Shown: positions 60,749-64,000 of the stretch, in pieces
How the letters are laid out: each line of letters opens with the position of its first letter
How positions within the stretch are numbered: the first letter of the stretch is position 1
Assembly: GCA_023151275.1 (NCBI GenBank)
Contig: JAKLJI010000001.1
Location: 582,409-646,408, forward strand
Origin: Bacteroidia bacterium
GTDB lineage: Bacteria > Bacteroidota > Bacteroidia > UKL13-3
DNA length: 64,000 nt
Direction: 5' to 3'
Translations under genes and position numbers: made by a program
Notes under the pieces: generated by a model
What the model was told of the DNA's origin: nothing
The model's database searches: none
What the model saw: the letters and a program-made list of their open reading frames with translations, nothing else

Positions 60749-61237
60749 ATGAAAACCCTGAGCTTAATTTTCACCTTCGTCTTCCTATTCCAAATCAACC
60801 AAACTAAGGCCCAAGCTCCCCAAACAGATTCCCTTCCTGCTAACCCGAATTACGATGAAAATCTGGCCAAAAAACTAGGGGCAGATGCCTTTGGAATGAA
60901 AAAATACAAGCTGGTCATCCTCAAAACCGGCGCAACTACCAGCACCGACAAATCCCTCATCGAAAAGAGTTTCAATGGGCATATGGAAAACATCAACCGC
61001 TTGGTTAAAGAAGAAAAATTAATTGTAGCTGGTCCGCTTAGCAAAAATGAAAAGACCTACCGCGGAATTTTCATTTTTCAAGGAGTGGAAACAAACGAAG
61101 AACTTCAAAAAATACTGCAAACCGATCCTGCCATAGCAGCTGGCTTTCTCGACTTTGAAATTTACACTTGGTATGGATCTGCCGCATTACCCGAGTACTT
61201 GCCCATTTCAGATAAAATTTGGAAGTCCAAACCCTGA
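60749..61237 (+). CDS. exported YciI-family protein
   Basis: A 162-residue protein with a signal peptide (LIFTFVFLFQINQTKAQ) and a YciI-like ferredoxin-fold domain (~55-150): YKLVILKTGATTSTDKSLIE, HMENINRLVKEEKLIVAGPL and TDPAIAAGFLDFEIYTWYGS. The family's His/Asp pair (here FNGHMENI) is partly present. YciI proteins are small, often enzyme-like, and mostly uncharacterised; an exported form is a recurrent Bacteroidota variant. The stop precedes the next gene by about 60 bases if the DUF1801 start is at 61297. Confidence 0.8.
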   Translation: MKTLSLIFTFVFLFQINQTKAQAPQTDSLPANPNYDENLAKKLGADAFGMKKYKLVILKTGATTSTDKSLIEKSFNGHMENINRLVKEEKLIVAGPLSKNEKTYRGIFIFQGVETNEELQKILQTDPAIAAGFLDFEIYTWYGSAALPEYLPISDKIWKSKP

Positions 61238-61296
61238 GAACATCCCTTTGCATAATAACAGGTTCAAATTTTTCAATTCTATTACCAACACTCACA

Positions 61297-61731
61297 TTGA
61301 ACACCACCATTTCAACGCATACCCAAGCCCAAATCAGGAATTACCTGAATGAATTGCCTCAACCTAAAAAAGATTCTATTGAGCAACTTTATTCCTGTAT
61401 CCTAAGCCAAAATCCTGAAATAGTTATCAGCTTTAGTGATGGAAAAAACGCTGAGGGAAAAATAGTCACCAATCCAAGCATTGGATTTGGGCAAACTCAA
61501 CTTGCCTATGCCGACGGCACAACCAAAACTATTTTCAAGGTAGGAATCAGTGCAACCAAAACAGGAATATCAATTTACTTTATGGGCTTAAGCGATAAAA
61601 ATTTCCTCAAAAACAGATTTCAATCCCAATTGGGCAAAGCCAAAATCACCGGATATTGCATTGCTTATAAAAGCTTGGATTCTGCTCAAGTTGATTTTTT
61701 ACTCGCTGAAATACTTGCCTTTCTTAAATAA
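61297..61731 (+). CDS. DUF1801-domain protein
   Basis: About 144 residues with the DUF1801 (PF08818-type) pattern: IRNYLNELPQPKKDSIEQLY, then FSDGKNAEGKIVTNPSIGFG, TQLAYADGTTKTIFKVGISA, TGISIYFMGLSDKNFLKNRF and LGKAKITGYCIAYKSLDSAQ. No signal peptide is needed for the domain itself. The start is uncertain. No ATG precedes the domain; the TTG at 61297 (MNTTISTHTQ if initiated there) fits the family, while the frame is open back to 61219, overlapping the YciI gene. Function unknown; relatives bind small ligands or iron. Confidence 0.72.
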   Translation: MNTTISTHTQAQIRNYLNELPQPKKDSIEQLYSCILSQNPEIVISFSDGKNAEGKIVTNPSIGFGQTQLAYADGTTKTIFKVGISATKTGISIYFMGLSDKNFLKNRFQSQLGKAKITGYCIAYKSLDSAQVDFLLAEILAFLK

Positions 61732-61808
61732 ATTGATGTTTTCTTTTTCTAACCACATAAAATTATGGCATACATTAAACCGGAATTAACCAGCCTGGCA
61801 TTGTAGAA

Positions 61809-62318
61809 TTGTTATTTTACAAATACTCAACTGGCAATGCTTTGTCCAATTTGGCTCAAACCTTATTGCTCGGAAAATCGCCCTTGAATTCTGGCGAACG
61901 CGAATTAATTGCGGCTTATGTCTCCCACCTCAATGCCTGTGAATTTTGCCATTCCTCGCATGCGGCGGCTTGCAATGTCCATCTTGACGATCAAGGCAAA
62001 CTCATTTCGGAGGTAATTACAAACCTTGAAACCGCAAATCTCCCTGCCAAAATGAAAGCGTTGCTAAAAATTGCAGCCAAAGTTCAGGAAAGCGGAAAAC
62101 GAGTAAGTACAAATGAGGAAGAAATACACGATACTGTGCTTATTGCCGCAGCTTTTTGCATGTTCAACAGATATGTAGATGGCCTAGGGGCTTCATCTGC
62201 CAGTCCGGAAGAATATGCCGAAATGAGCAATCGCATGTCGAAAGGCTACAAAATGCCCCCGCGTTTTTTAAAAAACCTGGTCTTGAAATTGATGCGAAAG
62301 CGCCCAACCAATCCTTGA
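61809..62318 (+). CDS. AhpD-like carboxymuconolactone decarboxylase-family protein, N-terminal frameshift
   Basis: About 169 residues of an AhpD/peroxidase-related protein. The CxxC of the active site is in LNACEFCHSSHAAACNVHL, preceded by LLLGKSPLNSGERELIAAYV and followed by CMFNRYVDGLGASSASPEEY. The family begins with MAYIxPEL followed by PGI. Here an ATG at 61765 gives MAYIKPELTSLAL and stops, while PGIVELLFYKYSTGNALSNL runs in the next frame from 61794. One missing base between about 61785 and 61796 explains both. The true gene is therefore 61765-62318 with a frameshift, either a lesion or a sequence error; the coordinates given are the longest open frame from a TTG. Confidence 0.75.
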   Translation: MLFYKYSTGNALSNLAQTLLLGKSPLNSGERELIAAYVSHLNACEFCHSSHAAACNVHLDDQGKLISEVITNLETANLPAKMKALLKIAAKVQESGKRVSTNEEEIHDTVLIAAAFCMFNRYVDGLGASSASPEEYAEMSNRMSKGYKMPPRFLKNLVLKLMRKRPTNP

Positions 62319-62341
62319 ACAACAAGGAATACCTGCTCAGT

Positions 62342-63319
62342 TTATTTACCCGGATAAATTAACTCATCCACCCGCTCAATGGTAAGCGGTTTTTCAATGC
62401 AATCCACAACAAAAGGATAATCCTTGCAACGCAAATAATCTGAGTTGGTAATGGTTGTACACAATAAAATTACCCGTATTTCAGAATCAACCAACTTACT
62501 CAATTCATCCAGGAAACGCCACCCATCAAACATGGGCATGGTTAAATCCAAAAACAGAATCTCCGGTGTATGCATTCCACTTTGTAGACGTACCAAAGCC
62601 TCCTGAGCACTCAAATAATCTTCAACCTGAATATTTGGATCGAACTTATTAAACAGACGCTTATTGACGAAGTTGTTAATCGGATCATCATCTACCAGCA
62701 TTACCAAGTTTGGCCGCTTACCGGGTGAATAAAACATTTTCCGCTCAGAAAACGACTTGAGTGAGTAAATCACATTGTTCAATTGATGCACAACTTCATT
62801 CAATTGACTTGAAGATAGTTTCAAATTTGCTGTTAACTCTTTCAACTCCTTGGCATCTACTTGCTCATCATCCAATAAAGCAGATAATCCCATAATGTTA
62901 GCTACAGGCAACCTCAATGCATGGGATGTCAAATACCCAAAATCACTAAGGCGTTTCTGCAATTCAATCAATTGATTCTGGATGCTCATCCGATGACTTA
63001 CATCGTAAACAAACATTAAAAATCCAGATTCCTGACCATCTACAAAGCGGTTTACATGAATTTCAACCCATTTGGCATCCGCACCTTTGCAAGTCAATTG
63101 AACCTCCTGAAATAGGCGACTCTTTTCGCCCAACAAAAGTAATTCTTGAAATAATTCGCGTGGATAATGAATTAAAAAGGTAATCGACTTATTCAACAAT
63201 TCAAGCCTATGAAATCCCAAAAGCTCACTCAATGCCTGATTGCAATCTTTAATTACTCCGGCTGCCGAAACAAAAACAATAGGCTGAGCAGAATTTTGAA
63301 AAGGTGCTGGAATTAACAT
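62342..63319 (-). CDS. PAS - histidine phosphotransfer-like - receiver protein without ATPase
   Basis: A 325-residue cytosolic signalling protein. A PAS domain (~10-115: PIVFVSAAGVIKDCNQALSE, WVEIHVNRFVDGQESGFLMF) leads to a dimerisation helix pair (~115-190) with TSHALRLPVANIMGLSALLD, where H133 stands in the place of the phospho-accepting His, in the form seen in Bacteroidota kinases. No HATPase domain follows. Instead a receiver (~205-322) has VMLVDDDPINNFVNKRL, D258 (LFLDLTMPMFDGWRF), TTITNS and the Lys of CIEKPLT. It cannot phosphorylate itself, so it may be a phosphorelay or scaffold partner of other kinases. A terminator lies upstream in the intergenic gap. Confidence 0.8.
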   Translation of the reverse strand: MLIPAPFQNSAQPIVFVSAAGVIKDCNQALSELLGFHRLELLNKSITFLIHYPRELFQELLLLGEKSRLFQEVQLTCKGADAKWVEIHVNRFVDGQESGFLMFVYDVSHRMSIQNQLIELQKRLSDFGYLTSHALRLPVANIMGLSALLDDEQVDAKELKELTANLKLSSSQLNEVVHQLNNVIYSLKSFSERKMFYSPGKRPNLVMLVDDDPINNFVNKRLFNKFDPNIQVEDYLSAQEALVRLQSGMHTPEILFLDLTMPMFDGWRFLDELSKLVDSEIRVILLCTTITNSDYLRCKDYPFVVDCIEKPLTIERVDELIYPGK

Positions 63320-63429
63320 CGAAACAATCAGTATTTATTGGCAATATAGACGGAATTCCCGCTCTTTTCTTTTAGATTTTTCTGATTTTAATAGCAAAAA
63401 TAAGAGGTCATTTTACCCCAAATTCATAA

Positions 63430-63464
63430 AAAAAGAGGTTGCTTGTATTAAGCAACCTCTTTTT
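63430..63464 (-). terminator. intrinsic terminator of the TPR gene
   Basis: AAAAAGAGGTTGCTT and its complement form a perfect 15-bp stem around GTATT, with A and T ends. It lies 20 bases past the TPR-gene stop on the minus strand. Confidence 0.9.
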
Positions 63465-63484
63465 AGGTTAAAGCTCTACTTGAA

Positions 63485-64000
63485 TTAGCGAATAGCTGCT
63501 TCAAACAATGGGTTTTTGAAGAAACGGAAGAATTCCATATCGTCTTTTGCCATGTTACGCACTTTTCCATTCATAGATACCGCACGAGCTAAGTTTGTGG
63601 TTAACACATCTTGGTTATTCATGCGAGCACCGGCAATGGCGCGCAAGTAGTAGTGCTCCCAGCTCAAATTATCTGGATTCATATTGTCAATAGCCACTTT
63701 TGCACCATTGGCATCTCCATTCAACAAACTGGCAAGCGCCGTGTTGAAATCGGTTTTGTTTGATTTTTGGAACAAGCTTACAGCTAATGCATAATTGCCT
63801 TTTTTCACCGCAAATACACCCAAATTGTAATAAGTATTTTCACCTGCACTAAGTGCTTCGTTGTACAAACGCTCAGCTGCTGCCAAATCGCCGTTTGCAC
63901 GAGCAACTGCGCCTTGGTTAGCAAGAACTTTACCGTTTTTAGGACTGATAGCTGCTGCTGAATTCAACAATTGACCAGCATCTGCCAATTTACCTTGTTT
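63485..64000 (-). CDS. TPR-repeat protein, C-terminal part
   Basis: The last ~170 residues of a longer gene that runs off the right edge (KQGKLADAGQLLNSAAAISP at the edge). The visible part consists of TPR-like helical pairs: GKVLANQGAVARANGDLAAA, ERLYNEALSAGENTYYNLGV, FAVKKGNYALAVSLFQKSNK. It then ends in HYYLRAIAGARMNNQDVLTT and a final MEFFRFFKNPLFEAAIR. This ending resembles, from memory, large Bacteroidota TPR proteins of the cell envelope. The N-terminal part, and so the location in the cell, is not visible. Confidence 0.8.
   Translation of the reverse strand, partial: KQGKLADAGQLLNSAAAISPKNGKVLANQGAVARANGDLAAAERLYNEALSAGENTYYNLGVFAVKKGNYALAVSLFQKSNKTDFNTALASLLNGDANGAKVAIDNMNPDNLSWEHYYLRAIAGARMNNQDVLTTNLARAVSMNGKVRNMAKDDMEFFRFFKNPLFEAAIR

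Noticed and set aside
1-64000. tRNA, rRNA and riboswitch genes
   Set aside because: No cloverleaf with a TTCGANTC T-loop, no rRNA segment and no known riboswitch core (including FMN upstream of ribF) was recognised by eye; a covariance search could find ones I missed.

Overview
The window is chromosomal DNA of a Bacteroidota bacterium. The evidence is consistent across many genes: type IX secretion (T9SS) C-terminal sorting tails on large surface proteins, TAnnTTTG-type -7 promoter elements, no Shine-Dalgarno sequences, SufBCDSE iron-sulfur assembly, a menaquinone pathway (MenA, MenC), LytS/LytTR two-component genes, a DUF3667 protein, a Bacteroidota-type putative porin and PAS-rich hybrid kinases. 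The genus cannot be told from the sequence alone.

Layout. 1-5.5 kb: the start of a ClC chloride channel, divergent from menA-menC and a large hybrid histidine kinase. 5.5-10.8 kb is the accessory region: a tandem array of four lipoprotein genes and three 3'-truncated secreted partner genes, punctuated by four copies of a ~105-bp repeat, then 24-bp tandem repeats that look like a mobile-element end and a GC-rich structured repeat. 10.8-16.8 kb: a sensor kinase split by a frameshift, a T9SS LamG surface protein and a LytTR response regulator. The divergent promoter between the last two carries two pairs of 21-bp-spaced repeats, which suits LytTR control. 16.8-18.7 kb: WbqC-like protein, deoxynucleoside kinase and LOG protein. 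18.7-22.1 kb: a Fur/Zur-like regulator, a TonB-dependent receptor and a lipoprotein in one overlapping operon behind a palindromic operator, probably zinc uptake.

22.1-32.3 kb: a PKD lipoprotein, parE, small enzymes, a DUF3667 membrane protein, and hppD-hmgA for tyrosine breakdown, followed by an unusual GGCTAT-rich noncoding repeat tract. 32.3-36.2 kb: YbjQ, peptidase T, a serine hydrolase and a pirin. 36.2-41.7 kb: the suf operon (sufB-C-D-S-E, a SufT/MIP18 protein, then the pirin). 42-54.5 kb: a 1447-residue T9SS protein, an esterase, an M23 peptidase, ribF, hsp20, a CsgG/TPR lipoprotein, argS, an SDR and a thioredoxin-fold protein. 54.5-60.4 kb: a GNAT-like gene, two paralogous LVIVD-type surface proteins and an outer-membrane porin in one tight operon. 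60.4-64 kb: another GC-rich repeat, YciI, DUF1801 and AhpD-like proteins, a PAS-REC protein without ATPase domain, and the end of a TPR gene.

The most unusual parts are the lipoprotein/partner cassette array, the LytTR-type operator pairs, a two-copy miniature element with terminal inverted repeats, and the GGCTAT tract. Two probable single-base frameshifts, near 11.5 kb and 61.8 kb, could be real lesions or assembly errors.
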